DNA of 20,423 nt from JBGTIS01 sp041745535 (GCA_041745535.1 JBGTIS010000021.1:1-20423); one strand, 5' to 3'; shown: positions 1 to 8,815, counted from the stretch's first letter. Translations and numbers: made by a program. The notes: generated by a model not told the origin, from the sequence alone.

Positions 1-2
1 TA

Positions 3-518
3 AAGGCTTGTGATACACACCAGTGTCCTAATGTAGTTGGGGTAATCATTCCTGCCAACCAAAGTGCGCATCATGGTAATCCTGACTTTGATTATCTGGA
101 CAGGATTAAGGAAACAACGGCAGGCAACTGGGAAGCTTACTGGAAACAGAAGCACATAGGCATAGAACTTACCGGTTTCCGCATGACCATGGTGATAGTA
201 CCAGTAAAAACAGGTGACATTTTGGTAAGCTCAGGAGTGGCAGGTTATGCCATAGCTACCAAAAAACCTGGAATGAGCGCCATTATTGGAAAAGCTGCCC
301 AGGATTTTGAGGGAAAAGAAGGTGAAAAAAGCATGATTTGGGCCAGGATACACCTGCAGTCGGGTAGCAGCTTATACCCGCAGGTGGAAACACTGATGGC
401 AGAAAACGAGAAACTGAATGACAGGGCGCAGTCACTGGAAGCAAAAATTGAAAGGTTGGAGCACCTGGTACTAAGGGTAGCCCAGGATCATCAGGACAAT
501 ATGATAGCTGATAAATAA
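3..518 (+). CDS. C-terminal part of a surface/tail-fibre-like protein with a coiled-coil tail (5' partial)
   Basis: The reading frame is open from the left edge and stops at 516-518, so only the last 171 residues are visible. The middle of this part, around GDILVSSGVAGYAI and IIGKA, resembles the C-terminal processing/chaperone regions of phage-type fibre proteins (peptidase G2-like), but that is only a resemblance. The last ~45 residues form a heptad-patterned coiled coil (LMAENEKL..LEAKIERLEHLV), as expected for a trimerising stalk end. No T9SS sorting domain is present. The next gene starts only 8 bases downstream, so the two were probably co-transcribed. The coding call is firm; the family is uncertain. 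Confidence 0.62.
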   Translation, partial: KACDTHQCPNVVGVIIPANQSAHHGNPDFDYLDRIKETTAGNWEAYWKQKHIGIELTGFRMTMVIVPVKTGDILVSSGVAGYAIATKKPGMSAIIGKAAQDFEGKEGEKSMIWARIHLQSGSSLYPQVETLMAENEKLNDRAQSLEAKIERLEHLVLRVAQDHQDNMIADK

Positions 519-526
519 CCTTACTC

Positions 527-2053
527 ATGCGGACAAAAAATAAAATTTCACACATACTGATAGGTATTCTAACTCTTTTTGGCCCTTTGGTAGCTTATGC
601 CCAGGTGGTAATAGACGGAGTACCAGAAAGTGGAAGCCGGAACAGCAGTCTATGTCCATGATATGGGGCTGAACAATAAAACCAATGCTGCCGACGGTAG
701 TATAGACAATGAAGGGGATATGCATATAGACGGTGACTGGAATAATAATGCTGTCGGCGGATCGGTTTTTATCAACCAAAATGCCACAGGTACGGTACAT
801 TTTACGGGTAGTGCTGCCCAAACACTGGGTGGTACCAGAACCACTGCCTTTGAAGGCCTTACAATAAACAACACTTCTGCTGCCGAAGTGAACCTGGAGT
901 AAGCGATAACTGTAAATCAGTTACTTTCCCTTAATGACGGCATCCTCTTTACAGATGCCACCAATCTTCTCACCATTAGCAATAGCGGAAGCGCTAATGA
1001 AGGGAGTATCGACTCTTTTGTGGATGGACCTCTAAAAAAAGTGGGTAATACAGCTTTTGTTTTTCCTACGGGCGATGACTCTCTGTCTGGGCGCCGGTGG
1101 AGATCAGGAACCTGGTGGGAACAGCCCTAACTGATGAATATGAGGCAGAGTATTTAGTCTCTCCTGCCCCTTTTCCCGGAAACCTTCCCCCTTCAGGTAT
1201 TGCCCATGTAAGCGGATATGAGCATTGGTATATGAATCATTCCGGAAGTGCTACCGCTACCGATGTGTCTCTTTACTGGAAAGATGCCGACCGAAGTGAA
1301 ATATACAATATCAGCAGCAGCGATCTGATGGCCGCTCACTACAATGCCTCCTCCAGCAAATGGGAGGAAAAAGGACTTACTATTTGCCCGGGCTCAACAA
1401 CCGGAGCCGGAGGCAGTGGTTGTGTAACAGGCACCTTTACTTCCTTCAGTCCGATTGCCATGGGGTCTAAAAACGGTTCAAATCTTTTAAATAATTTGAG
1501 CCCTTTGCCCATTAGCCTTTTGGATTTTGAAGCTTCTTCAGATAATGGAAAAGTTAAATTGGACTGGATTACGGGTAATGAAAGCAATAATGATTTCTTC
1601 ACCGTAGAAAGATCTGCAGATGGGGAAATTTTTGAGGAACTCATTACGGTAAAAGGTGCCGGAAACAGTAATACATTTCTTTCCTATACTGCTATAGATT
1701 CCTGACCACTGGCAGGCACATCTTATTACCGACTCAAGCAAAATGATTATGACGGAAAGTTTTCTTACTCAAGAATAGTGAATGTAGTAAACCAGATAAA
1801 TAAATATCAGCTGGATATTTATCCCAATCCGGCAAGCCGGGAATTTTCGGTGCTGGTGAACGGCACTGGAGAAGAAAAGGCTGAGTTAGTTATTCTGGAT
1901 ATGATGAGCAAAGTGATGCACAGGCAAACGATTTTGACAGGAAGCCCTGAAAAAATGAATGTAGATGCGCTAAAGCTTGAGAAAGGCATCTACATTCTCC
2001 AGATACTGGGCAAAAATGCCGGACTGCAAAAGAAGATAATAGTTAACCCATAG
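527..2053 (+). pseudogene. Broken T9SS type A sorting-domain surface protein
   Basis: ATG at 527 begins a good signal peptide (about 25 residues ending AYAQ), but this frame stops after about 45 codons. The continuation (VEAGTAVYVHD...) is in another frame from about 620. It then meets an in-frame TAA at 900-902, after which the same frame stays protein-like (AITVNQLLSLNDGILFTDA) to about 1080. There the sequence shifts frame again, into WAPVEIRNLVG. A further in-frame TGA lies at 1703-1705, between AIDS and PLAGTSYYRLKQNDYDG, a stretch normally continuous in these proteins. The end (YQLDIYPNPAS...GIYILQILG) is a Por/T9SS C-terminal sorting domain. Joined, the pieces would give a secreted protein of about 500 residues. 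Four separate lesions argue for a decaying gene rather than programmed recoding; assembly error is an alternative. Confidence 0.85.
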
Positions 2054-2080
2054 TTTTTTATACAAGCGCTGCCATGCTTA

Positions 2081-2109
2081 CCATCACAGGATAATACATC
2101 CTGTGATGG
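2081..2109. terminator. Strong hairpin between convergent genes
   Basis: A perfect 12-bp inverted repeat (CCATCACAGGAT / ATCCTGTGATGG) encloses a 5-base loop. It lies 28 bases after the plus-strand stop and about 160 bases beyond the end of the minus-strand gene. No long U-tract follows in either direction, so a terminator role is inferred from position and stem strength. Confidence 0.55.
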
Positions 2110-2266
2110 GTCATCTACCACAGACTTCCGTCCGAAAACTGGAAATAAAAGCTCAGGTTTCACACCTAAAATGACGCTATAAAAACGGTAAAGATCAGCT
2201 AAATGAAACCCAGTAACCTGAACTCCATACATAAGTCACAGGGTGCTTCTTCCTGTCTGGTGCGTT

Positions 2267-3445
2267 TTATCTGGTTAATACCATTTTTTGAGAACCCACC
2301 GGCTTTCCATCAACGATCAAGGTATAAACATAAGTACCGGCAGGTATGATACCGGCTGTTATTTCCACCTTGCCTTTTCCTGCCTGCAAATGATCATATC
2401 GCTGTATTTCCACCCCCTGCAGGTTAGTAATCAGCAGGCTTATTTGTCGGGCCTGCGCAGGTGCCTGATAACCAATGATGGTGCTTTGGGAAAATGGATT
2501 GGGGAAGTTATTTTCCATCCAAACACCGTTTTCTTTTTTATTGCCCGGGTTATTACTGTTGTTAACAGCATTAAGTGCTGTTTCTAATTGGACAATACGG
2601 TTTTCCAGGGTACTTACGGTTTGCTGTAATTCCTGTATGGCTTTAATGGCGATTACCCCAAATCCACTGTAATCCAGGGTATAAGTATCCAACCCTCGTT
2701 CTTGATCTACATGATGGGTGACCAGGTGTGGAAAAACTTCCATCACATCCTGGGCAAGTAACCCATAGGCAGGGAGATTATTCTTTGGCTCAGGATTATC
2801 CTGTTTGAACTGATAAATGGTGGGTTTGAGTTGATTGACCTTTTTCAGAACGGCAGGCATAGGCTGAATATTACTTTTTAGCCTTTCATCTGAAACGGCT
2901 GTATAGACGCCGGTGGTAGGATTAAAGTTCCCTCTGAAAGCACCATTGGCATATAAACTCAGGCCACCACTGTTCACCCAGAATTCCCAATCGTCCAGGG
3001 TAGTGGCATTCTCTATATTAAAACCAAAAGTACCGTGGGTTATCTTTACTTTATAGGATCCGGGGCCCGCTCCAAAGCCGGTATTTCCAACTACCAATAA
3101 GCCATTGGCAGGAGGTATGGTGCTACTGCCTATACCCACCCCTCCTCCGCTATGCACCCTTAGCTTTAATGCATTATTGACATCCACGCGCAAAGCATCC
3201 TGTCCGCTGGCACTGTTGATGTGCACTCTGGCAGCAGGAGAATTATTGCCAAAGCCCCACAAACCATCTTTGGTCACCCGACCACGTTCCAAATTATTAG
3301 TTTCAAAAGCAATAGAAAAGTTATTGTTTGCACCAAATCTTGCATTTGCGGTAAGGTTATTACCCCCCACCACCCAATTTTGAGCACTCAGTTTAAAGTT
3401 GCCCAATAGCAGCAAACTTAGCAGTAAATATGTAGTCCTTTTCAT
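2267..3445 (-). CDS. Secreted tail-fibre-like protein with S74 intramolecular chaperone domain and T9SS sorting domain
   Basis: 392 residues. Residues 1-21 are a signal peptide ending LSA before QNW. Residues ~25-180 are Gly/Asn-rich beta repeats typical of fibre shafts. Residues ~185-290 match the peptidase S74 (intramolecular chaperone) domain of phage tail spikes: SDERLKSNIQ at 185, GLLAQDVMEVFPHLV at 228-242, then a coiled coil (IQELQQTVSTLENRIVQLE). A short Asn-rich linker leads to a T9SS C-terminal domain (~308-392) starting ENNFPNPFSQSTIIGY. In phages the chaperone domain trimerises the fibre and then cleaves itself off near the conserved serine, present here as Ser185. In Bacteroidota the T9SS tail directs export across the outer membrane. 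The likely role is a surface-exposed trimeric fibre or adhesin; the ligand is unknown. Confidence 0.88.
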   Translation of the reverse strand: MKRTTYLLLSLLLLGNFKLSAQNWVVGGNNLTANARFGANNNFSIAFETNNLERGRVTKDGLWGFGNNSPAARVHINSASGQDALRVDVNNALKLRVHSGGGVGIGSSTIPPANGLLVVGNTGFGAGPGSYKVKITHGTFGFNIENATTLDDWEFWVNSGGLSLYANGAFRGNFNPTTGVYTAVSDERLKSNIQPMPAVLKKVNQLKPTIYQFKQDNPEPKNNLPAYGLLAQDVMEVFPHLVTHHVDQERGLDTYTLDYSGFGVIAIKAIQELQQTVSTLENRIVQLETALNAVNNSNNPGNKKENGVWMENNFPNPFSQSTIIGYQAPAQARQISLLITNLQGVEIQRYDHLQAGKGKVEITAGIIPAGTYVYTLIVDGKPVGSQKMVLTR

Positions 3446-3507
3446 AATCGATAGTTTTAAAGTGTTTTGCCATACTTATGGTTTTGGTTTATAAATGATT
3501 TTGTTGG

Positions 3508-3770
3508 TTAAATCTGCTTGGGCACCACCACATCCTGGGCAAGTGCCTGTAAGGCAACCTTTCCACTTACACCATATTCTGCCTGCCCTTTACTTGCCCG
3601 TTCCGGCCAGGTGAAGCTTAGCGTACTTTCAACTGAGGCGCATTTCCATATAGTTTTACTGTTATCCCATTACCTGGTGCCTCAGCATATAAAGGATAAA
3701 ATAATACTGAAAACAGGCTCAAAGAGGAACGAATAAAACTATTTCCCCATTGGGAATAAATTTGTACCAG
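3508..3770 (-). pseudogene. Degraded coding remnant of unrecognised secreted protein
   Basis: On the minus strand, one frame (3621-3770) reads as a hydrophobic, signal-like stretch followed by AEAPGNGITVKLYGNAPQL and then a stop. An overlapping second frame (3508-3669) reads LSFTWPERASKGQAEYGVSG and on to a stop after VVVPKQI. Both look like real protein and together suggest one gene with a frameshift in 3621-3669. There is no convincing start codon. The family was not recognised. The remnant ends 62 bases upstream of the S74-type gene on the same strand. Confidence 0.35.
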
Positions 3771-4160
3771 TCAGCTATGGTTAAAATAAATATATTGGGA
3801 TAGAAGCGTTGAACCGGCAGGCAGGTGATAAGTGACAACCAATCTGTTCTATGAAAGCCACTCGGGCACCAAACCCCATCAAGCCTTTCCAGTTTTGCAA
3901 CAGGCTGGTAATAAGTTTATTTGACCCCCCTGCTTCACGGAAAGGTAAACGAGCGAATAATCTCGGGCTGAGGATCCATTGGATCAGGGGCGATTAGCAA
4001 AACCAGATAAACACCTGAAAATCTAAAGCGATTTTCATTGTGCTTACCTACGCATCACAAACTATTGAAACGCTTTTATAAAACAAGCCAATCACTCTGA
4101 TAAGTTAGGAAACATTTTACATATAGTAAATACTTAGGGCAATAATTAAAATTATACAAA
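3771..4160. other. Gene-free stretch with weak minus-strand protein-like fragment
   Basis: No intact gene is seen. On the minus strand, 3938-4054 is open and includes GVYLVLLIAPDPMDPQPEII, which reads like protein. It stops in a place where two other frames continue open for a while (one to about 3785), suggesting more decay of the same kind as at 3508-3770. Coding origin is a guess from residue composition. The part nearest 4160 is A+T rich and leads into the promoter of the next gene. Confidence 0.3.
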
Positions 4161-4191
4161 TTTGTAGTATTGGTTTTTGTTTATATGTTTG
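4161..4191 (+). promoter_or_regulatory. Bacteroidetes-type promoter of the DUF6807 gene
   Basis: TTTG at 4161-4164 is followed after 19 bases by TATGTTTG at 4184-4191. This exactly fits the known Bacteroidetes -33 (TTTG) and -7 (TAnnTTTG) elements. Transcription would start around 4197, giving a leader of roughly 50 bases before the ATG at 4251. It was the only full match I found among the intergenic regions scanned here. Confidence 0.7.
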
Positions 4192-4250
4192 ATGACGATG
4201 TACCGGTAGGGTCCCTATGGTTGTCCGGCAGAAAATCACCTACATAACCC

Positions 4251-5204
4251 ATGAAACATCCGAACTATAGTACAGGAATTCCTGTTCTTTTCCTCCTTCT
4301 CTTATTTACAAGCCAATTGTTTGGTCAGGGTTTTAAATTCTCTGAGAACAAAGAAGGAATTGAGATCTCTGAAAATGGGAAAAAAGTCCTGTTTTATCAG
4401 AAAAGTCCCAAATCGTTGCAGGGAGAATATGAAAGAGCGAATTACATTCATCCGCTTTACGATTTGCAGGAAGAAGTAATTACCGAGGATTTTCCGGAGG
4501 ATCATCTCCACCAACGGGGCATTTTCTGGGCCTGGCATCAGATTATGGTAAATAACACCAAAATTGCCGATGGCTGGACACTGGAAAATATTGCCTGGGA
4601 AGTAGTGGATACAAAAACCGAAAAAAGTAATAAGCAGGCCAGTCTTGGTACGGAAGTGTTATGGGTCGCTAAAATGCCCAACCATAACGCTTCCGAACCA
4701 ATTATTAAAGAAAATGCCACCATCACCGTTTTTCCTGCTACCGCACAACACCGCATCCTTGATTTTGAAATCAAACTTACAGCCCTGACCGACCATGTAA
4801 AACTGGGTGGATCGGAAGACATAAAAGGATATGGAGGCTTTTCACCCAGAATTAAATTACCGGTCGATATAACTTTCATTTCTGACAATAAAAGCATTTC
4901 GCCACAGAATACCGCCGTAGCGGCAGGTCCGTGGATGGATTTTTACGGCTCCTTTCATGGAGAAAATCAGGAACCTTATGGTATAGCCGTATTCTGTAAC
5001 CCAAAATATCCCAATCAGACGCAAAAGTGGATCTTACGAAAGGAAAAAAGCATGCAGAATCCGGTGTTTCCCGGCAGTGAACCCATAGCGCTATCCAGGA
5101 CAAAGCCCTTAATACTAAAATACAGAATGGTAATTCATAAAGGCACTGCCGAACAGGCTGATCTGGAGAACCTGTATCAGCAATATATGAAAAACACCTT
5201 TTGA
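4251..5204 (+). CDS. Secreted DUF6807 (PmoA-like) family protein
   Basis: 317 residues with an N-terminal signal peptide (hydrophobic 11-24, ending LFGQ). The family is recognised from ANYIHPLYDLQ, ITEDFPEDHLHQRGIFWAW (residues ~78-95) and the central GGSEDIKGYGGFSPRI, all hallmarks of the DUF6807 domain, also annotated methane oxygenase PmoA-like. Despite that name the family occurs in non-methanotrophs. The His-rich HLHQRG motif suggests a functional site, but the reaction is unknown to me. The protein is probably periplasmic. It has its own consensus promoter and stands alone on the plus strand, convergent with a Gfo/Idh/MocA oxidoreductase, a class often linked with sugar conversion. A role in carbohydrate metabolism is therefore plausible but inferred. 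Confidence 0.85.
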   Translation: MKHPNYSTGIPVLFLLLLFTSQLFGQGFKFSENKEGIEISENGKKVLFYQKSPKSLQGEYERANYIHPLYDLQEEVITEDFPEDHLHQRGIFWAWHQIMVNNTKIADGWTLENIAWEVVDTKTEKSNKQASLGTEVLWVAKMPNHNASEPIIKENATITVFPATAQHRILDFEIKLTALTDHVKLGGSEDIKGYGGFSPRIKLPVDITFISDNKSISPQNTAVAAGPWMDFYGSFHGENQEPYGIAVFCNPKYPNQTQKWILRKEKSMQNPVFPGSEPIALSRTKPLILKYRMVIHKGTAEQADLENLYQQYMKNTF

Positions 5205-5226
5205 CAGCTAGTTTAAAACAATAAAA

Positions 5227-5249
5227 ATGGTCTGTGAGACACAGACTAT
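5227..5249 (-). terminator. Rho-independent terminator of the LysR-oxidoreductase unit
   Basis: A 10-bp stem (one G-T pair) around GTCTGTG / CACAGAC has a 3-base loop. On the minus strand it is followed by a U-rich tail (complement of the A-run at 5222-5227). It lies between the ends of the convergent genes and has no U-tract on the plus side, so it mainly serves the minus-strand genes. Confidence 0.6.
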
Positions 5250-5274
5250 GGCATAAATGGGGGGAGGAATAGAT

Positions 5275-6324
5275 TTAACCCACCCTAATACTTTTGCCAG
5301 TTTGGCTGCTTTCCTGGGCCGCTTCAATAATCCGGATTACCTGCATGGCCTGCTCTGGCTTTACACACAATTCTTTACCTTCCCGCATAGCGGCGTACAC
5401 ATTGTCGTAAAAACCCAGATAATTCCCGGTTTCAGATTCCACTTTCCCCACCAAATGCAACCCATTCGCACTGGTATTCAGTTTGCCCCAGTCTGATTCG
5501 GGTTCCACCCCCCACCCTGCGCTTCCGGGCTTTTTCCCTGCTTTTAAAGCTTCTTCCTGCGGATCGATGCCATATTTAATAAAGGAGCCTTCGTTTCCAT
5601 GCAACATGTAGCGGGGGCCCAGTTCCCGCACCAGGTAGCTGGATTTTAACACCACCCGAAGCTTTTCGTATGTCAGCATAATATGATAATTGTCCTGCAC
5701 CTTACCGCCCTGCCGCTGCGTGCTTAAGGTTGCCGTTACCCTTTCGGGCATGCCAAACAACACCAGCACCTGATCGATCATGTGTGAGCCCAGGTTAAAC
5801 AGAATGCCAGACCCCGGACCGGTTTCCTCTTTCCAGGTATCCGCTTCCACATAATTGCGGTATCGGTCGTAGTGAGCCTCATATTCTACCAGTTCTCCTA
5901 AAACATTGCTGTTGATTACTTTCCGCACCGTAAGGAAATCACCATCCCAGCGGCGGTTCTGGAAAACAGTGAGTAGACAATTATTTATTTTGGCCAGTTC
6001 AATAAGTTGTTTTGCTTCGGCAGCGGTATTGGTAAAGGGTTTTTCAACAATAACATGTTTGCCCGCTTCCAATGCCTGGCTACACATGTCGAAGTGGTAA
6101 GGATTGGGCGTATTCACCACAACCAGCTCCACCGATTCGTCTGCCAGTATTTCGTTCAGGGTTTTCACCACTTCCACATCGGCATATAATTGCTGGGAAC
6201 GGCGATTATTCCGTTCCAGTACTTTTTTCAGGTTAAATCGGGGATGCGCGGCAATGAGCGGCGCGTGAAATATTTCGCCTGACATACCAAAGGAAGTCAG
6301 CGCTACATTAATTAGGTTATCCAT
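5275..6324 (-). CDS. Gfo/Idh/MocA family NAD(P)-dependent oxidoreductase (scyllo-inositol dehydrogenase-like)
   Basis: 349 residues, the usual family length. The N-terminal Rossmann region begins INVALTSFGMSGEIFHAP, the variant dinucleotide-binding motif of the YvaA/IolW/YhhX branch. EKPFTNTAAEAKQLI (94-108) contains the conserved EKP lysine (Lys95). QNRRWDGDF at 122 and NLGSHMIDQ at 177-185 (His181, Asp184) complete the substrate-site signatures. It should oxidise or reduce a sugar or cyclitol in the cytoplasm; the exact substrate cannot be read from sequence. It follows the LysR gene by 38 bases on the same strand, so the two are probably one transcript, ending at the hairpin at 5227-5249. 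Confidence 0.92.
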   Translation of the reverse strand: MDNLINVALTSFGMSGEIFHAPLIAAHPRFNLKKVLERNNRRSQQLYADVEVVKTLNEILADESVELVVVNTPNPYHFDMCSQALEAGKHVIVEKPFTNTAAEAKQLIELAKINNCLLTVFQNRRWDGDFLTVRKVINSNVLGELVEYEAHYDRYRNYVEADTWKEETGPGSGILFNLGSHMIDQVLVLFGMPERVTATLSTQRQGGKVQDNYHIMLTYEKLRVVLKSSYLVRELGPRYMLHGNEGSFIKYGIDPQEEALKAGKKPGSAGWGVEPESDWGKLNTSANGLHLVGKVESETGNYLGFYDNVYAAMREGKELCVKPEQAMQVIRIIEAAQESSQTGKSIRVG

Positions 6325-6362
6325 TGTTATACTTTTTGTTTTTTGGTAATCATTACTTCGGT

Positions 6363-7253
6363 TCAGAGGTTCCTGAAAATTTTCTTCAGCTCATCCACCT
6401 CCTTGGTATAAGGATTATTTTTACTGGTGGCCAGGTACAATGAATTTTTTACAGGATTATTTCCTTTCCACACCGCCTTTACATGGCCATTATCCAGGGC
6501 TTGCTTGCAAATGTAGTCAGGGATCAGGCTTAAACCTTTGCCAAACTGCAAAGCCTGGGTAATAATATTTAAATCGGGAATTACATATTTGGGAACGAAC
6601 TTGGGCTTTTTGCGAAAGTTGCGCTGCCAGAATTTATTAATAATCGCCATATTTCTGGAATAGCTGTACCAGGTTTGTTCTGCCAGCCAGGCTTCGGCCT
6701 CTTCCAGTTTGTTCTGGTAAATCAGAAAGCCAAACCGGCTGCGGTCTAACATCGGGCTGGCTACCAGCAATAGCGTTTCTTTCAGCAATTCCTCATAAAT
6801 AATATGCACACTTTCAATTTTTTTTGTGGTAATCAGTAAATGCAGTTTACCATTTTCCAGGTCTTGCAGCAGTTGGGTCATGGGCCCGAATTTGATGGTA
6901 ACATTCGGTTTAATGAGGTGGATTTTTCTGGAAAAATAGTTAAAAAAGAAGGCATGGGGCGCGCCGATATGAATGGTGGGTCCCATGTTGAAAGTAGTTT
7001 GAATAAAAAAGCTTTCCACACCATCGAGCTTGTCTATTGATTCGTTAACCTCGGTATATAAAATTTTAGCGTATTCGGTAGGAATCATGCGCCTGGGACT
7101 TCTTCGAAAAAGTTTTTTACCCACGTAGGTTTCCAGGGCATTCAGTTGCTGACTCACACCCGGCTGGGTCATAAACAACTCTTCAGCAGCACCGGTTAGC
7201 GTTCCCGCGTCATAAATGGTTTTAAAAGTTCGGTACCACTCTAAATTTATCAT
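6363..7253 (-). CDS. LysR family transcriptional regulator
   Basis: 296 residues from the ATG at 7253. The winged helix-turn-helix covers residues ~1-60 (MINLEWYRTFKTIYDAGTL, then AAEELFMTQPGVSQQLNALE). The rest is a periplasmic-binding-type effector domain without obvious truncation. An in-frame ATG further upstream at 7340 would add 29 residues of polar, non-conserved sequence. I prefer the start at MINLEW because homologues in this phylum typically begin there; MLSY at 7265 is a second option. It lies upstream of and probably with the Gfo/Idh/MocA gene and diverges from the amine oxidase gene, so either may be its target. The inducer is unknown. Confidence 0.9.
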   Translation of the reverse strand: MINLEWYRTFKTIYDAGTLTGAAEELFMTQPGVSQQLNALETYVGKKLFRRSPRRMIPTEYAKILYTEVNESIDKLDGVESFFIQTTFNMGPTIHIGAPHAFFFNYFSRKIHLIKPNVTIKFGPMTQLLQDLENGKLHLLITTKKIESVHIIYEELLKETLLLVASPMLDRSRFGFLIYQNKLEEAEAWLAEQTWYSYSRNMAIINKFWQRNFRKKPKFVPKYVIPDLNIITQALQFGKGLSLIPDYICKQALDNGHVKAVWKGNNPVKNSLYLATSKNNPYTKEVDELKKIFRNL

Positions 7254-7440
7254 ATAACTGAGCATTTCATTGTGTGATTCTTTTTTCTCGGTTCTGCTGT
7301 TACCCTGGAAAAGAAGGTCATCAAAATAAGAAAAGTTCATGATAACTCACACCAAAAGGCATTAACTTTTTCTTGTGCCAGTAAAATCTCTCTGCCAATA
7401 AAACCCAGTACTCCTTTTTGAAGTTGTAAACTATATAAAT

Positions 7441-7450
7441 TGATTAATCA
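7441..7450. promoter_or_regulatory. Palindrome in the LysR/amine oxidase divergent region
   Basis: TGATTAATCA is a perfect 10-bp palindrome in the A+T-rich 286-base gap between the LysR start and the FAD oxidoreductase. LysR proteins bind dyads (T-N11-A) upstream of divergent targets, so this could be an operator. A palindrome this short and A+T rich can also arise by chance. No full Bacteroidetes promoter match was found in this gap. Confidence 0.25.
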
Positions 7451-7539
7451 TTAACTTGCACGTATCCAATAACTTTTTAATTTTTCGTACAGGTTCTTAA
7501 AACTATAAAATACTTTGAAAAGCTTAATCAAACTGGCTA

Positions 7540-8808
7540 ATGGCTGAAACGTCCTCTTCTTCAACATATGATGTTATTATTGTGGGTGCTGGTGTATCTG
7601 GGCTTACTGCTGCTGTTTATCTTCGGCAAAAAGGGCTTAACATTCTGGTGCTGGAAGCTACCGACCGGGTAGGCGGCCGCATCAAAACCGATGTGGTAAA
7701 CGGCTTCAGGCTCGATCGCGGTTTTCAGGTACTATTAACAGCATACCCCGAAGCCAAACGTTTGCTGGATTACGAAGCCCTTGATTTGTGTTCTTTTTTG
7801 CCAGGTGCTATTATTCTGAATGAAGAAGGCACCCATGAAATTATGGATCCGAGTCGGGAAGTACAAAGTATTTTCAGAACGCTTTTTTCCAAAGCAGGAA
7901 CACTCAGCGATAAAATGAATATGCTTTCGCTGAAAAGAAAGCTGATGGCCAAAGACCTGGACACCATTTTTGAAGAAGAAGAAGTGAGCACCCTGGAAAT
8001 TATACAGCAGTATGGATTCAGCGAAAAAATGCTGCGGAACTTTTTCCAGCCTTTTATGGCTGGTATCTTTCTGGAAAGAGGTCTTAATACCTCGTGCCGC
8101 ATGTTCGATTTTGTGTTTAAAATGTTTGCCTCCGGCGATACAGCCATTCCAAAGCTAGGCATGGAAGAAATTCCCAAACAGCTGGCAGGTAAAATAGGCA
8201 TGGCGCACATTAAAACCAGCACAAAAGTTAAATCTATCGATGGCAAACGGCTAAAAACCGCTGCCGGAGAGGAGTTTAAGGCAAAACACATTTTACTGGC
8301 CACAGCCGCGACCGATCTGGTGAGCACCTTTATAGCCGACGATTATGTAACGGAAAAACAATCGGTAACCTGTGTGTATTTCACCGCACCGGAATCGCCG
8401 GTAAACAAGCCCGCCATCATCCTGAATGCTTCTCAGGACAGGGTAGTGAACAATATTTGTGTAATGAATGAAGTATCAGAAGCATATGCGCCCCAAGGGC
8501 AGAGCTTGATTTCCACTTCTATTATTGGACTGGAAAAAGAAGAACCGGAGGCCCTGGCGGAAATTATCCGTTCAGAATTAGCCAAATGGTATGGAAAGCA
8601 AACTGAAACCTGGAAGTTTCTGAAAATGTATCCGATCAAGTATGCCTTACCCAACCAGGATTCTGTAACCAATGAGATTTCGGAAAGGGCCTTACGGATT
8701 AACGACCGCCTGTTTGTGGCGGGCGATTTTCTGCTGAACGGTTCTATCAATGGGGCCATGAAATCGGGGCGGTTGGCTGCGGAAGCTATTATGAAGGCCA
8801 ATGGCTAA
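7540..8808 (+). CDS. FAD-dependent amine oxidase-type oxidoreductase
   Basis: 422 residues, cytoplasmic, no signal peptide. The N-terminal FAD-binding Rossmann motif is DVIIVGAGVSGLTAAVYLRQ (11-30), with the ribose-binding glutamate at LVLEA (Glu39) and the GG motif DRVGGRIKT (42-50). The C-terminal FAD motif is LFVAGDFLLNGSINGAMKSG with following helix. This is the flavin-containing amine oxidase / phytoene desaturase / protoporphyrinogen oxidase superfamily (PF01593). The substrate is not predictable, since the same fold oxidises amines, carotenoids and porphyrinogens. No carotenoid or heme genes lie nearby. It stands alone on the plus strand, diverging from the LysR gene and convergent with the 760-residue surface protein gene. 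Confidence 0.9.
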   Translation: MAETSSSSTYDVIIVGAGVSGLTAAVYLRQKGLNILVLEATDRVGGRIKTDVVNGFRLDRGFQVLLTAYPEAKRLLDYEALDLCSFLPGAIILNEEGTHEIMDPSREVQSIFRTLFSKAGTLSDKMNMLSLKRKLMAKDLDTIFEEEEVSTLEIIQQYGFSEKMLRNFFQPFMAGIFLERGLNTSCRMFDFVFKMFASGDTAIPKLGMEEIPKQLAGKIGMAHIKTSTKVKSIDGKRLKTAAGEEFKAKHILLATAATDLVSTFIADDYVTEKQSVTCVYFTAPESPVNKPAIILNASQDRVVNNICVMNEVSEAYAPQGQSLISTSIIGLEKEEPEALAEIIRSELAKWYGKQTETWKFLKMYPIKYALPNQDSVTNEISERALRINDRLFVAGDFLLNGSINGAMKSGRLAAEAIMKANG

Positions 8809-8815
8809 AAACAAA

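Noticed and set aside
527..2053. Programmed recoding (frameshift or stop readthrough) in the T9SS gene
   Set aside because: Four lesions of two kinds in one gene and no slippery site with a clear downstream structure; decay or sequence error is simpler.
3973..3985. GATCCATTGGATC palindrome as an attachment site or operator
   Set aside because: Short, single copy, with no integrase, repeat partner or flanking promoter.
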